A stretch of 64,000 bases of DNA. Source: Mytilus galloprovincialis. Its lineage: Eukaryota; Mollusca; Bivalvia; Mytilida; Mytilidae. The position numbers were made by a program, and so were the translations under genes. Shown in pieces: positions 1-12,219 of this stretch; the first letter of the stretch is position 1; the number at the start of each line of letters is the position of its first letter. Below the pieces are notes generated by a model. It was not told where the DNA came from, made no database searches, and saw only the letters and a list, made by a program, of their open reading frames with translations. The stretch covers positions 95,740,416-95,804,415 of the forward strand of contig NC_134840.1 of NCBI RefSeq assembly GCF_965363235.1. Reading direction: 5' to 3'.

Positions 1-896
1 CTCTATAACCCTAACCCTAATGCTGTTTATAACCCTAACCCTAGTGCTCTCTTTAACCCTAAAGCTAATACTGTCTATAACCCTAACCCTAGTGCTGTCT
101 ATAACCCTAACCTTAGTGCTCTCTATAACCCTAACCCTAGTGCTCTCTATAACCCTAACCCTAATACTGTTAATAACCCTAACCCTAGTGCTGTCTATAA
201 CCCTAACCCTATTACTGTTTATAACCCTAACCCTAGTGCTCTTTATAACCCTAACCCTACTGCTCTTTATAACCCTAGCCCTATTGCTCTCTATAACCCT
301 AACCCTAATGCTGTTTATAACCCTAACCCTACTGCTGTCTATAACCCTAACCCTAGTGCTGTCTATAACCCTAACCCTAGTCCTCTCTATAACCCTAACC
401 CTAGTACTCGCTATTACCCTACCCTAGTACTCTCTATAAACCTAACCCTAGTGCTCTCTATAACCCTAACTCTAGTGCTGTTTATAACCCTAACTCTAGT
501 GCTCTCTATGACTGTAACCTTAATACTGTTTATAACCCTAACCCTAGTGCTGTCTATAACCCTAACCCTAGTGCTCTCTATAACCCTAACCCTAGTGCTC
601 TCTATTACCCTAACCCTAGTGCTGTCTATAACCATAACCTTAATGCACTCTATAACCCTAACCCTGATGCTCTCTATAACCCTAACCCTAGTGCTCTCTA
701 TAACCCTAACCCTAATGCTGTTTATAACCCTTACCCTAGTGCTCTCTATAACCCTAACCCTAATACTGTTTATAACCCTAACCCTAGTGCTCTCTATAAC
801 GCTAACCCTAGTGCTCTCTATAACCGTAACCCTAGTGCTCTCTATAACCCTAACCCTAATGCTGTTCATAACCCTAACCCTAGTGCTCTCTATAAC

Positions 897-3644
897 CCTA
901 ACCCTAATGCTGTTTATAACCCTAACCCCAGTGCTCTCTATAACCCTAACCCTAATACTGTCTATAACCCTAACCCTTGTGCTCTCTATAACCCTAACCC
1001 TAGTGCTGTCTATAACCCTAACCCTAGTGATCTCTATAACACTAACCCTAATGCTGTTTATAACCCTAACCCTAGTGCTCTCTATAACCCTAAATCTAGT
1101 GCTGTCTTTAACCCTAACCTTAGTGCTCTCTATAACCCTTACCCTAATGCTGTGTATAACCCTAACCCTAGTGCTGTCTATAACCCTAACCCTAGTGCTG
1201 TCTATAACCCTAACCCTAGTGCTCTCTACAACCCTAACCCTAGTGCTGTCTATAACCCTAACCCTAGTGCTCTCTATAACCCTAACCCTAGTGCTGTCTA
1301 TAACCCTAACCCTAGTGCTCTCTATAACCCTAACCCTAGTGCTGTCTATAACCCTAACCCTAATACTGTTAATAACCCTAACCCTAGTGCTGTCTATAAC
1401 CCTAACCCTATTAATGTTTATAACCCTAACCCTAGTGCTCTTTATAACCTTAACCCTAGTGCTCTCTATAAACCTAGCCCTAGTGCTGACTATAACCCTA
1501 ACCCTAATGCTGTTTATAACCCTAACCCTAGTGCTGTCTATAACCCTAACCCTAGTGCTCTCTATAACCCTAACCCTAGTGCTGTCTATAACCCTGACCC
1601 TAGTGCTCTATATAACCCCAACCCTAGTGCTCTCTATAACTCTAACTCTAGTGCTGTTTATAACCCTAACTCTAGTGCTCTCTATAACCCTAACCCTAAT
1701 ACTGTTTATGACACTAACCCTAGTGCTGTCTATAACCCTAACCCTAGTGCTGTCTATAACCGTAACCCTAGTGCTGTCTATAACCGTAACCATAGTGCTC
1801 TCTATAACCCTAAACCTAGTGCTGTCTATAACCTAAACCTTAATGCACTCTATAACCCTAACCCTAATGCTCTCTATAACCCTAACCCTAGTGCACTCTA
1901 TAACTCTAATCCTAATACTGTCTATAACCCTAACCCTAATGCTGTTTATAACCCTAACCCTAGTTCTCTCTATAACTCTAACCCTAATACTGTTGATAAC
2001 CCTAACCCTAGTGCTCTCTATAACCCTAACCTTAATACTGTTTATAACACTAACCCTAGTGCTTTCTATAACCCTTACCCTAGTGCTTTCTATAACCCTA
2101 ACCCTAGTGCTCTCTATAACCCTAACCCTAGTGTTTTCTATAACCCTTACCCTAGTGCTTTCTATAACCCTAACCCTAGTGCTGTCTATAACCCTAACCT
2201 TAGTGCTGTCTATAACCCTAACCCTAGTGCTCTCTATAACCCTAACCCTAATACTGTTAATAACCCTAACCCTAGTGCTGTCTATAACCCTAACCCTATT
2301 ACTGTTTATAACCCTAACCCTAGTGCTCTTTATAACCCTAACCCTAGTGCTCTTTATTACCCTAGCCCTATTGCTCTCTATAACCCTAACCCTAATACTG
2401 TCTATAACCCTAACCCTTGTGCTCTCTATAACCCTAACCCTAGTGCTGTCTATAACCCTAACCCTAGTGATCTCTATAACACTAACCCTAATGCTGTTTA
2501 TAACCCTAACCCCAGTGCTCTCTATAACCCTAACCCTAATACTGTCTATAACCCTAACCCTTGTGCTCTCTATAACCCTAACCCTAGTGCTGTCTATAAC
2601 CCTAACCCTAGTGATCTCTATAACACTAACCCTAATGCTGTTTATAACCCTAACCCTAGTGCTCTCTATAACCCTAAATCTAGTGCTGTCTTTAACCCTA
2701 ACCTTAGTGCTCTCTATAACCCTTACCCTAATGCTGTGTATAACCCTAACCCTAGTGCTGTCTATAACCCTAACCCTAGTGCTGTCTATAACCCTAACCC
2801 TAGTGCTCTCTACAACCCTAACCCTAGTGCTGTCTATAACCCTAACCCTAGTGCTCTCTATAACCCTAACCCTAGTGCTGTCTATAACCCTAACCCTAGT
2901 GCTCTCTATAACCCTAACCCTAGTGCTGTCTATAACCCTAACCCTAATACTGTTAATAACCCTAACCCTAGTGCTGTCTATAACCCTAACCCTATTAATG
3001 TTTATAACCCTAACCCTAGTGCTCTTTATAACCTTAACCCTAGTGCTCTCTATAAACCTAGCCCTAGTGCTGACTATAACCCTAACCCTAATGCTGTTTA
3101 TAACCCTAACCCTAGTGCTGTCTATAACCCTAACCCTAGTGCTCTCTATAACCCTAACCCTAGTGCTGTCTATAACCCTGACCCTAGTGCTCTATATAAC
3201 CCCAACCCTAGTGCTCTCTATAACTCTAACTCTAGTGCTGTTTATAACCCTAACTCTAGTGCTCTCTATAACCCTAACCCTAATACTGTTTATGACACTA
3301 ACCCTAGTGCTGTCTATAACCCTAACCCTAGTGCTGTCTATAACCGTAACCCTAGTGCTGTCTATAACCGTAACCATAGTGCTCTCTATAACCCTAAACC
3401 TAGTGCTGTCTATAACCTAAACCTTAATGCACTCTATAACCCTAACCCTAATGCTCTCTATAACCCTAACCCTAGTGCACTCTATAACTCTAATCCTAAT
3501 ACTGTCTATAACCCTAACCCTAATGCTGTTTATAACCCTAACCCTAGTTCTCTCTATAACTCTAACCCTAATACTGTTGATAACCCTAACCCTAGTGCTC
3601 TCTATAACCCTAACCTTAATACTGTTTATAACACTAACCCTAAT
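897..3644. repeat. Higher-order duplication inside the satellite (1584-bp spacing)
   Basis: A block of roughly 1.15 kb starting near 897 recurs 1584 bp later (66 units of 24 bp), starting near 2481, with the same order of rare variants. Examples are TTTAACCCTAACCTTAG at about 1110 and 2694, and TATAACCGTAACCATAG at about 1780 and 3364. Smaller echoes exist: a 144-bp (six-unit) repeat is duplicated between about 2391 and 2678, and the block at 762-870 reappears at about 4551-4660. This is direct evidence of segmental amplification by unequal exchange. Exact borders are approximate. Confidence 0.88.
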
Positions 3645-4660
3645 GCTGTTTATAACCCTAACCCTAATGCTGTTTATAACCCTAACCCTAATACTGTCTA
3701 TAACCCTAACCCTAGTGCTGTCTATAACCCTAACCCTAGTGCTGTCTATAACCCTAACCCTAGTGCTCTCTATAACCCTAACCCTAGTGCTGTCTATAAC
3801 CCTAACCCTAATACTGTTAATAACCCTAACCCTAGTGCTGTCTATAACCCTAACCCTATTAATGTTTATAACCCTAACCCTAGTGCTCTCTATAAATCTA
3901 ACCCTAGTGCTCTCTATAACCCTAACTCTAGTGCTGTTTATAACCCTAACTCTAGTGCTCTCTATAACCGTAACCTTAATACTGTTTATAACCCTAACCC
4001 TAGTGCTGTCTATAACCCTAACCCTAGTGCTCTTTATAACCCTAACCCTAGTGCTCTCTATAACCATAACCCTAATGCTGTCTATGACCCTAACCCTAGT
4101 GCTGTCTATAACCCTAACCTTAATGCACTCTATAACCCTAATCCTTATGCTCTCTATAACCCTAACCCTAGTGCTGTCTATAACCCTAACCTTAATGCAC
4201 TCTATAACCCTAACCCTTATGCTCTCTATAACCCTAACCCTAGTGCTCTCTATAACCCTAATCCTAATGCTGTTTATGACCCTTACCCTAGTGCTCTCTA
4301 TAACCGTAACCTTAATACTGTTTATAACCCTAACCCTAGTGCTGTCTATAACCCTAACCCTAGTGCTCTCTATAACCCTAACCCTAGTGCTCTCTGTAAC
4401 CCTAACCCTAGTGCTGTCTATAACCCTAACCTTAATGCACTCTATAACCCTAACCCTTATGCTCTCTATAACCCTAACCCTAGTGCTCTCTATAAACCTA
4501 ACCCTAATGCTGTTTATAACCCTTACCCTAGTGCTCTCTATAACCCTAACCCTAATACTGTTTATAACCCTAACCCTAGTGCTCTCTATAACGCTAACCC
4601 TAGTGGTCTCTATAACCGTAACCCTAGTGCTCTCTATAACCCTAACCCTAATGCTGTTCA

Positions 4661-4693
4661 TAACCCTAACCCTAACCCTAACCCTAACCCTAA
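4661..4693 (+). repeat. Pure telomeric (TAACCC)n tract
   Basis: Five and a half uninterrupted TAACCC hexamers at the right edge of the satellite, the only place in the array where the spacer is missing. The array ends here abruptly and ordinary AT-rich DNA follows. It could be the ancestral telomeric seed of the satellite or a telomere repair scar. Confidence 0.95.
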
Positions 4694-4735
4694 AGTCAAG
4701 GAATATTACAAAATTCTTGGACATGTTTTGACCAT

Positions 4736-5363
4736 TTAAGGGCATACGATACAGTTTTGAACCTGTATTTACAAGTTGATGAAAATTTGCATATAGGCTA
4801 TTTTTTACCTGATTAAATCAAATATGTAATAAAAAATATACCTTCATGTGCTACTTTTTGAGTAAAATAAGGTCGAAATTTTGTACATTTGCTCAAAATT
4901 CAGATTTGTGTCCGTATTTTCTTTTTCGAAAGAAAGACATAACTTTTTTGTTTTAAAAGATAAACACAAAATGGTTTTTGTTAAATAATCGGTAATTTCT
5001 GCATTTTATAAGTATCATTAAAAATTATGCAATTTTTATTCCAAAATGACTCTATATTTATCAAATGTTCATGAATAGAGGAAAAAACGTCATTTTTTGC
5101 TGCATGTTTATCAAAATTAAAAAAATTACGCTATTTACAGTTTTATAAAATTTGGGTCACATAATCTCCTTGCAAAATGAAACAAATTGCTGTTTTAAAA
5201 AATAGGGGTCCATGCACTCGTTTTCAAATTAAATCAGTTTGAATGATAAAAATCAGTCGAAAAATGCATCTTTTCCCGATATGTCAGAGTTTGACGTCGC
5301 GAAAATAACATTTTACGTTAGCAACGTCATTACCTTCACTGTAACTGTATCGTATGCCCTTAA
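4736..5363. mobile_element. TTAA-flanked MITE, 620 bp
   Basis: The inverted termini GGGCATACGATACAGTT and its reverse complement bound positions 4740-5359, and TTAA flanks both sides (4736-4739 and 5360-5363). TTAA target duplication is the hallmark of the piggyBac superfamily. The interior is AT-rich without an open frame, so it is non-autonomous. It begins only 43 bp after the telomeric tract. Confidence 0.85.
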
Positions 5364-5925
5364 TACCAGATAGATATATAGTTCTTTGAGAAAATATGAG
5401 CCCTTTTGTACAAACAAATATATAAATAACTTATATTGATCCCTCATAAAACATGTAAAAGGGATATTTATAACATTAAGGGGTTGTCCCCAAACTGATT
5501 ATGACTTGGATGGAGAATTGTCTCATTGTCAGTCACACATACATATGCCAGATTTAATTATTTCTTGGTGAACAGGGAAAAAATACTTCAGAAAATTAAA
5601 GAAATGTCAAAGTACAAGTGATAAATCAAGCTTTAATATTGTCATATTTTGGATATGTTTCTAAAACAAAGAAAACGTTTAGTTCATACACAATATTTGT
5701 CCCTAAGTAACAATGTAAACAAATTGCTTTTTCATAAAATTAGCAAATCTCACGATTTTAAGATTAACTGAGACAATAATCAATTTTCTTCTGTTTTACC
5801 CAATAATCACCATTTCCTCCCTTGTTCAACGAATTCGGATAGTTGTGGCATTAATCTGAGGTATTTCATTTTGCTAAAAATAGCCGAGCCAAGTGCTTAT
5901 CCTTCATTTTCTATTGATTTCTTAC
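5364..5925. other. AT-rich sequence, nothing recognised
   Basis: No open frame, repeat or RNA gene was recognised. It lies downstream of a splice donor on the minus strand (5925-5921), so it may be intron of the zinc-finger gene. Confidence 0.4.
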
Positions 5926-6060
5926 CTTATATTCCCCGGAGACTGGCTCTGCTAAGTTCACTAGACTGTCTAGCACGCCAGTATCCAGAAGTTTGTGCTT
6001 TCTTTTAAGATGGTCCCTTTGACGCGTTTTCTCTTCCCCACACTTTGGGCAGATCTTCAT
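5926..6060 (-). CDS. C2H2 zinc-finger exon, partial (second finger)
   Basis: Reading the minus strand from an ATG at 6060 gives 45 codons ending at a consensus donor (AAG|GTAAG, exon end 5926). It encodes a finger of the form C-x2-C-x9-H-x4-H (CPKCGEEKTRQRDHLKRKH) followed by a short acidic-hydrophobic tail. It lies in the same frame as the upstream finger at 6091-6271, but one in-frame TAA (6093-6091) separates them. Either this is a decaying gene, or the two pieces belong to different transcripts. C2H2 fingers bind nucleic acid; the target is unknown. Later exons are not visible before the satellite. Confidence 0.5.
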
Positions 6061-6090
6061 TATATACCCATGTGAATCCTGCACCCTGTC

Positions 6091-6271
6091 TTATATAGTT
6101 TTGCTTATGCCATGTTTGTCAAATAAATGACGGTTCAAATTTTGGTAGTCTTTTCCACAAACATGGCATTGATTTGGAATTTTTTTTGGCTTGTTCAATT
6201 TTAGTCGTTTAATATTCCTATTTCTTGGTTCAATGAACTCATCTCCAGATGATTCACATTCTGATGATTCA
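6091..6271 (-). CDS. C2H2 zinc-finger exon, partial (first finger)
   Basis: The minus-strand exon starts after a good acceptor (pyrimidine-rich …TATCTAG, ending 6272). It encodes a Ser/Glu-rich stretch, a basic nuclear-localisation-like stretch (RNRNIKRLKLNKPKK) and one finger, CHVCGKDYQNLNRHLFDKH, then a stop at 6093-6091. An acidic patch, a basic patch and an isolated finger look like a small DNA-binding or chromatin protein. The first exon upstream (above 6273) was not identified. The transcript reads toward the telomeric satellite, so it may be truncated by it. The fold assignment rests only on Cys/His spacing. Confidence 0.5.
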
Positions 6272-6342
6272 CTAGATATGAAATGAAAGTTATTAGCACA
6301 TGCATAAATACATACTTGTAAACTTAAATTTAACCTTAACAA

Positions 6343-8004
6343 TTAACTTATGTATAAATGTATATAATGTATAATGTTATGCATTTTTGCACTATAAATC
6401 CCCAAAGGCAAGTTATGAATTTGTAACATTTATTAGAGAGAGTGGCTGGGGACTCATCAAATTAGACCAATCTTTCCAAAGTTAATCGGTTGATGTAAGG
6501 GATAGCACACCATACATTATTCATTATGCTTTGAAATTTCGACGAAGACGGTCACACAAAAGGTTAGTCCATATTTTTTGAAAAATGGCTCGTTTTTTAA
6601 CTCTTTGAGTGCCAAGCTTTTTATCTGGTGAGTGCCAGATGATATTCAGAAGATTTGTTTATCAGAGTGGTATAGTGACGTCGTACGCAACAACCATTGT
6701 TTTACGTAACAGTATTGAAGGACTCTTGATGCGCAGTGCCTGCTACGTCGAAATTTATGGTTTTCATAGGACATTCGAATATTTTCAAATCCAAAACATG
6801 CATGCATTATTTCAATGTGTTTTTTTTTTAATTGATGGTTTTTAACATGTCCTCGCATATTTTTAGAAAGAAAAACAGGGGAAAGGATTGCATAAAAAAT
6901 ACATCGTATAAAGTTTCAAGAAACGTGTCATCGCACACTTAATAAATGTAGCAGGTAGTTGTATATAATTATGTGTTTTATTAGACAAATCAAATGTCTA
7001 TATTTAATCAACGGTTAAGTCTTTGTCAGATCCAGTATTCAAGTTCCAAGCACCACCATGAAAAAAAAACTCTGCTTTTTATAAAATTGAGAATGGAAAT
7101 GGGGAATGTGTCAAAGAGACAACAACCCGACCAAATAAAATTTTATAGTTTACATGTCATAAAAACCCACACAAAAAGTTTTAAAAAAAATGTTTTTTGG
7201 GGTAGGTGTCATCAGCTGGCATTTTACATGTAAAGATTCAATATCTTTATATAACATAGTGATCAGTCTCTCGATAACAGGGGTTCATGTGTCAATACTT
7301 AAAATAAAATAAAATATCTTGAAAATGTATTTACAAGTAGGCCTTTTATAAGTATATTTAATTTAATATTTTGCCATTACGTTGTCTTCTGTTTTCTTCT
7401 CACACTATATGGCTGTTAATGTTACGAATAATTTATATTGCAAAAACAAAGCACTGTCTATTCAAAAAAAAAAAACTGCGTGCATTCAGCTGACTCCTTC
7501 AATTCCTGTTACTCAAACTTCGACTTTTTCATTTAAAAGTGTGTTTGTATGTAGTCAATTTCAAGTTGAGCTCGTTGTCTATACACATGGTCCGTGGACT
7601 CTTAACTTTATTCAACCAGTGTATGACCTTTTACGGTGGTGAGATACTTTTTTCCAGGATCGTTAGAAAAGTCCATAAGTAATTTGACACCTTGCATTTT
7701 CGACTTGTCTATAAATTACTTACTCGATCGAGATGAAGCCTATTATTATTTGCAAGATACTTTAAAAAAAAATTGTAATAAATGCGACCCCATCCTTAAA
7801 AAAACAAATTTCCGTAAAAATCAGATGATGTATATCATTCTAGAAGTACAGAATATGAGATTCGAAAAGAATACGCAGGTCGTACTTGAGATTTCTAAAT
7901 CAATAATTTATTCTATGATAAGTTTCTTAATTTTAATAATTAGGCTTAATACTTATCACATAATTAAATGCGATAATATAAACGGTGCCAATTTTTCTGC
8001 ACCA
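6343..8004. other. Gene-poor AT-rich stretch with one repeat scrap
   Basis: No gene was recognised; small open frames here have no recognisable motif. Positions 7082-7140 are a fragment of the dispersed repeat seen more fully at 20785-20925 (GGGGAATGTGTCAAAGAG). Confidence 0.5.
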
Positions 8005-8128
8005 GATGGCATCCAATCTAATAAAAAAAACCGATCTCCCATCGCTCCCGTTTTCTGATATGTCCCACGCGTCATATCAGAAAACAAGAGCGAGGAGAGA
8101 TCGGTTTTTACTTAGATTGGATGGCATC
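8005..8128. mobile_element. Foldback MITE or near-perfect palindrome, 124 bp
   Basis: The left half (GATGGCATCCAATCTAA … CCGATCTCCC … GTTTTCTGATATG) reappears as its reverse complement in the right half, with only a few mismatches around a ~7-nt loop near 8062. The whole sequence can fold into one long hairpin, typical of small foldback elements. No coding content. Confidence 0.75.
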
Positions 8129-8660
8129 ATGCGAATACATCATACTTGGGTTTTTTTTATCGAACATCTTCCTAATGTCGTAACTAATCCCGTTCCTATC
8201 CATGAATTTCAAATTGACCTACCGAATTAGACTGCTAACCGGGTTTGTAAAATGATGATAAACACGAGTGCCACATGTGGAGCAGGATCTGCTCATCCTT
8301 CAGGAGCACCTGATATCACCCATTTTTTGGTTTGGTATGTGTTGCTCAGTCAGTCTTTAGTTTTCTTTAATGTGTCGTGTGTACTTTTATTTGTCCGTTT
8401 GTCTTGATTTCTTTTTTTAATTTTTGAGTTTAAATGCCCCTTTGGTATCTTTCAACTCTCCAGTTTTACGATATACTATACAAATTCTTGGTTGAATTCG
8501 ACCGTTAGTCGGACACCATTTACATTACACACTCCCTTTACTTCCTAGGAGTATATATGTACCTTGTCAAGTTCTTAATTCAACTAACTAACATCAGTAT
8601 TGATCCAGAAACTACCGTAACTGGTCCAAGTTAGTGTTTTAATTTTAAGGTCCACAGAAC
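8129..8660. other. Dispersed-repeat remnant and AT-rich DNA
   Basis: About 8330-8475 resembles a repeat tail also glimpsed at 54178-54216 (shared CCCTYTGGTATCTTTC). Nothing else recognised. Confidence 0.4.
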
Positions 8661-8945
8661 ACAGAAAAGAGGGGGAGGACAGGGGGTACCCTTTCTCCCT
8701 TCTCCCACCCCTCTTCTCCTTTCTCCTACCCCCGTTCTCCTTTCTCCCATTAGAATAAAACATCTCCTTTACAGATATTTTTTCTTGAAATATTATATCA
8801 TTTTTTAAAAGGAGAGATATTTTATTTTTTCTCCTTTCTCCAAATTTTTCTCTTTTCTCCCAGCCTTCCTCTCCTTTCTCCCACCCCTTTCTCCTTTCTC
8901 CTACCCCCTTTCTCCCTGTCTCCCTTACCCCTGTCATCCCCCTCA
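8661..8945. repeat. TTCTCC polypyrimidine microsatellite
   Basis: Imperfect repeats of CTTTCTCC and TTCTCC occur on both sides of a short AT-rich break (8755-8830). One strand is nearly all pyrimidine. Such mirror-like tracts can adopt triplex (H-DNA) structure. The open frame on the minus strand (Gly/Glu/Arg/Lys-rich) is a by-product of the repeat. Confidence 0.8.
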
Positions 8946-11339
8946 GAAAAGGATAGTACGAGTAGGACACATATGTCTATGTTTTAATTTATGCAAACTT
9001 CTCATCATTGCTGTACCACTCTCAAAATAAAAGACCGTAATAAAAAAGTGTAATATGTTTCTACAATGGCTCTCAAATGTAACGGTCATTACGACAGAAC
9101 GTCATATATCGAATGACTTCATTGTTTGGTATATCACGTCAAAAACGTCGGGCGGTCGTATTTTCTGGTATACGAAATGCAACCCCGAAAAACAGCTGGC
9201 AGCAAGAGGATTAATTTTCGAGAAAAAGTTTTAAAATAAACAAACGTTGATGACCTTGTTTTTTGTATAACGTTGAACGTTGTGTATGACGTAATGATCA
9301 ACTAAATAGAAGACTACACTTGTAATCTATTTCGTTTGTTTACAGATGGATTATGGCAAATTAATTATCTATCTCTTGGATTGCATATTTTGATAATGGT
9401 ACTTTTGAAATATGTAGTTCCGGTTATAAGCATTGATTTTACAGAAACACAACAGAAGAAGATAGAAGACAACGAATCAATAATTTTAGTATAAAGCACA
9501 ACAAACAAAGTAAATAATAAATTTGTATTTACTTTTTAGTGGTGTTTCAACTAAATTATTTTTATCAACTAGAATAGAAAAAAAGAAATTTAACCCTTTC
9601 GCTGCCACGGTGAAATTTCAAACTTCTACGTTCAGTGCCAAGACTTGTTTTGGACGTCGTTGTGAAGGTAAAAGAGGCTTTGTGACGTCAAAAATAGAAG
9701 AAAGCTCTATTGAGAAATGAATGATGGTTTACAGCATGTTATATGGCAATTCCGATATTTCCGGAATAATGCAATATTGTTACTTGTTAAAATTGATATC
9801 TATATAATATATATAAATAAATGTTTCTTCAATAACAAATAATATACCATCAGAAACATAAATCAATATTTACAACAAAAAGATCAAAATCAATAACACG
9901 ATATAATTTATTATAAATATACAGTCAATAAAAAAAACCCACCAAGATGAAGTCTAGCTATATTTGAAATTGTGATGCAATGCAAATTATGCAGAACATG
10001 TAGTAGGATGTAAACGAGGGGAAAACTATAATACCTTCTGAAAGGTATTGATACATAAAATGCAAACATCAGATATTTTGAAAAGCCCAATTTATGGCAC
10101 GGTCCACCATACACATTACGAAACCCTTTTGCCACCCGTCTCATGCTATGTCAAATATTATCAAGCAAAGAAAACTTTGCTCAGAGGTCCACCCGGTACA
10201 AAATATTATTTTTACCAGAAATACTGAAGAATTTAAAACGCCGAGGTCTAAGAAAATAAACAAGAGTTTCTTGATATTTCATAATATATTTACAAAAACT
10301 AATAACTCAGAATATTTACAACAAAAAGTCCAGCTTGTCTCTACAAATGTGTAGCATAGCCAGTGCTGAGAGTCTGAGTCTCATCGTTGTTCTCAAGAAG
10401 GTTTTAATATTCTGTTCATTGTTCTAAAAGATCAAAGTCTCAAATAGGTGGTGCATACATCTCATCATGTAAAAGATGATTTTCTATAAGTATTTCATTA
10501 AATTTCATTTAGCGTTTATGAAGCAATCATTCAATTTTCAAGATGGGAAATTTGGATCAAATTATGGATCCTAATTATTTTTTAGGCAAAATTTCGATCT
10601 CGGCATTGTCTTTCGGCACGCTGGTGCCCTCATTTTTTTTCTGAATTAAAATAATCTTTAATTGTGTACCCCTTTTGTGTTCCGGCTGTTTTATTTTAAC
10701 AATTATTGAACATCCCCCCGCCCCCGGAATAAATTAAACTAAAATTGTTACTTACTGAGAAGATGTGGATACATAATTTGGACGGACGGACGATGCAAAC
10801 CAAGATTGAGACTTGAGTAATAAAATAATGTCATGTCATGAAGCGATAGCGGTAAATCGGTAAATCTTGTGTTTGGAATGTTACACATGTAAGAGAATAA
10901 AAAATGTATATTTTATTAGGAATAAAATAAATATTTGTACCTACACGTATATAAAAAGGGGTACTTATAAGCTCATGAATGATCACACTCAGTGACTCTG
11001 TCCCAATTTGAGTATTTGAGTTTTTATAAGACAGACCACGCTATTTTTCTGGCGTCGCCAAAAAAATATATGTATACTGTTTTGCCGGCCTTAGATACAT
11101 GTAAGAAGAAGTTCAAACCTAAATTTAAATAATAATTGATTAATGGCACAAAAGAATGGTAAATTATTAATTTATTTACTAATTTTTTGTGACATAAATT
11201 CAATTATGTATTATCAACTCGAACTTAAGAAAACAAAAGAAGAATAAAAAGATAAATGTTTTTTTGATATATTTATATATGTAAGTTAACATAATCAAAT
11301 GTATTATTAATTTTTGAGGCTAATAATTTTACATATATT
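8946..11339. other. AT-rich intergenic DNA, nothing recognised
   Basis: No convincing gene. 'TTAACCCTTTCGCTGCC' at 9589-9605 resembles a TTAA-type transposon end, but I found no partner end. The remainder holds only short open frames without motifs. Confidence 0.4.
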
Positions 11340-12219
11340 ACAGCCAGGTTTAGTTCTCCTTAAAGACATTTTGGTTTTTAATGACACAGTACGACACTGT
11401 CGCATTTCGAAATGTGAGACCAAAGGCTGCAAAACTTGTGCAATTTTAATTACAGATGCTAAATTCACTAGCAATTTGACCAAGAAGTCATATTTTACCA
11501 GAAGTTACAGTGATCTGAATTGTAAATCGATAAATGTCGGCTACGGATTAGAGTGCAACCTTTGCGGATTGGTATACGTTGGTGAAACGAAATGAAGGCT
11601 GAACAAACGTATGTGCGGTCATAGATCAGACATTAACCTCAATGCTATCGACATTCTAAACCAGCATTTCAATCAGCCCGATCATTCCATCGTTTCAATT
11701 ACAGTTCGCATTATCGAAAAGATATACCATAGCTCTAACAGTCCTAATCTTTCAACGACTCTCCGTAGACAAAAAGAGGACTACTGGATTAGACAATTGG
11801 GAACTGTGACATCTTATGTTTGCAATGACAAAATTGATTTCATAGGTATTCTATCTTGTCCTCCGTGTAACTCGGTGAATGTTATGAATATTTTCAACTC
11901 GACTCCTCGACGTAGACGCAGTCGTGGTCATCGTCATTATACATCACCTTCTCTGCATGATGTCTCTAGGCTGCCATTTAAACAAAAGCCGTTATGTATT
12001 CATCACATTCGCACGAAACTTTATTCATTACCCCTTTCAAAACTTCATTCTCTGTTCAATTTATGTTTTGGATCCACTGTGACGAACCCTCATTCAAACC
12101 AATACAAACTTGAAGCTATAATTTCGGATATTGCAAGTCACAGACTTTTCAAGACAGTCCACATTGGAAAAGATGAAAAAGAGAAAAGATCTTTCCTTAA
12201 TTATACAATAAAAAAGTGA
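11340..12219 (+). pseudogene. Penelope-like retroelement fragment (GIY-YIG endonuclease part)
   Basis: The conceptual translation shows a Cys-rich linker (CETKGCKTC), then ECNLCGLVYVGET and LNKRM..HRSDI, then a long C-terminal tail ending at 12219. This order (Cys knuckle, GIY-YIG-like core, basic helix) matches the endonuclease module that follows reverse transcriptase in Penelope-like elements. The reverse transcriptase part is not seen upstream, so the copy is truncated at its 5' side, and its frame is broken at least once. In intact elements this nuclease nicks target DNA to prime reverse transcription. Assignment is by motif. Confidence 0.72.

Larger units (their letters stand above)
1..4693. 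repeat. 24-bp telomere-derived satellite array
   Basis: About 195 tandem copies of a 24-bp unit made of two telomeric hexamers (TAACCCTAACCC) plus a spacer close to TAGTGCTCTCTA. Variants alternate at a few fixed sites (GTGCTC/GTGCTG, AATGCTG, AATACTG). The array runs off the left edge. Because 24 is divisible by three and the unit has few stops, long open frames of an 8-residue repeat appear on both strands; these are by-products, not genes. CCCTAA on the plus strand is the orientation expected inward from a left chromosome end, so this may be a subtelomere, though an interstitial block is also possible. Confidence 0.97.

Noticed and set aside
1152-4739. 1195-codon open frame with an NPNPSAVY repeat, and other long frames on both strands over the satellite
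   Set aside because: The 24-bp unit is divisible by three and lacks stops in several frames, so long frames arise automatically on both strands. No start context, no non-repeat domain, and the array is telomere-like.
8584-8970. Minus-strand 128-codon frame rich in Gly, Glu, Arg and Lys
   Set aside because: A translation of the TTCTCC microsatellite.
9589-9720. TTAACCCTTTCGCTGCC as the end of a piggyBac-like element
   Set aside because: No inverted partner end was found nearby.
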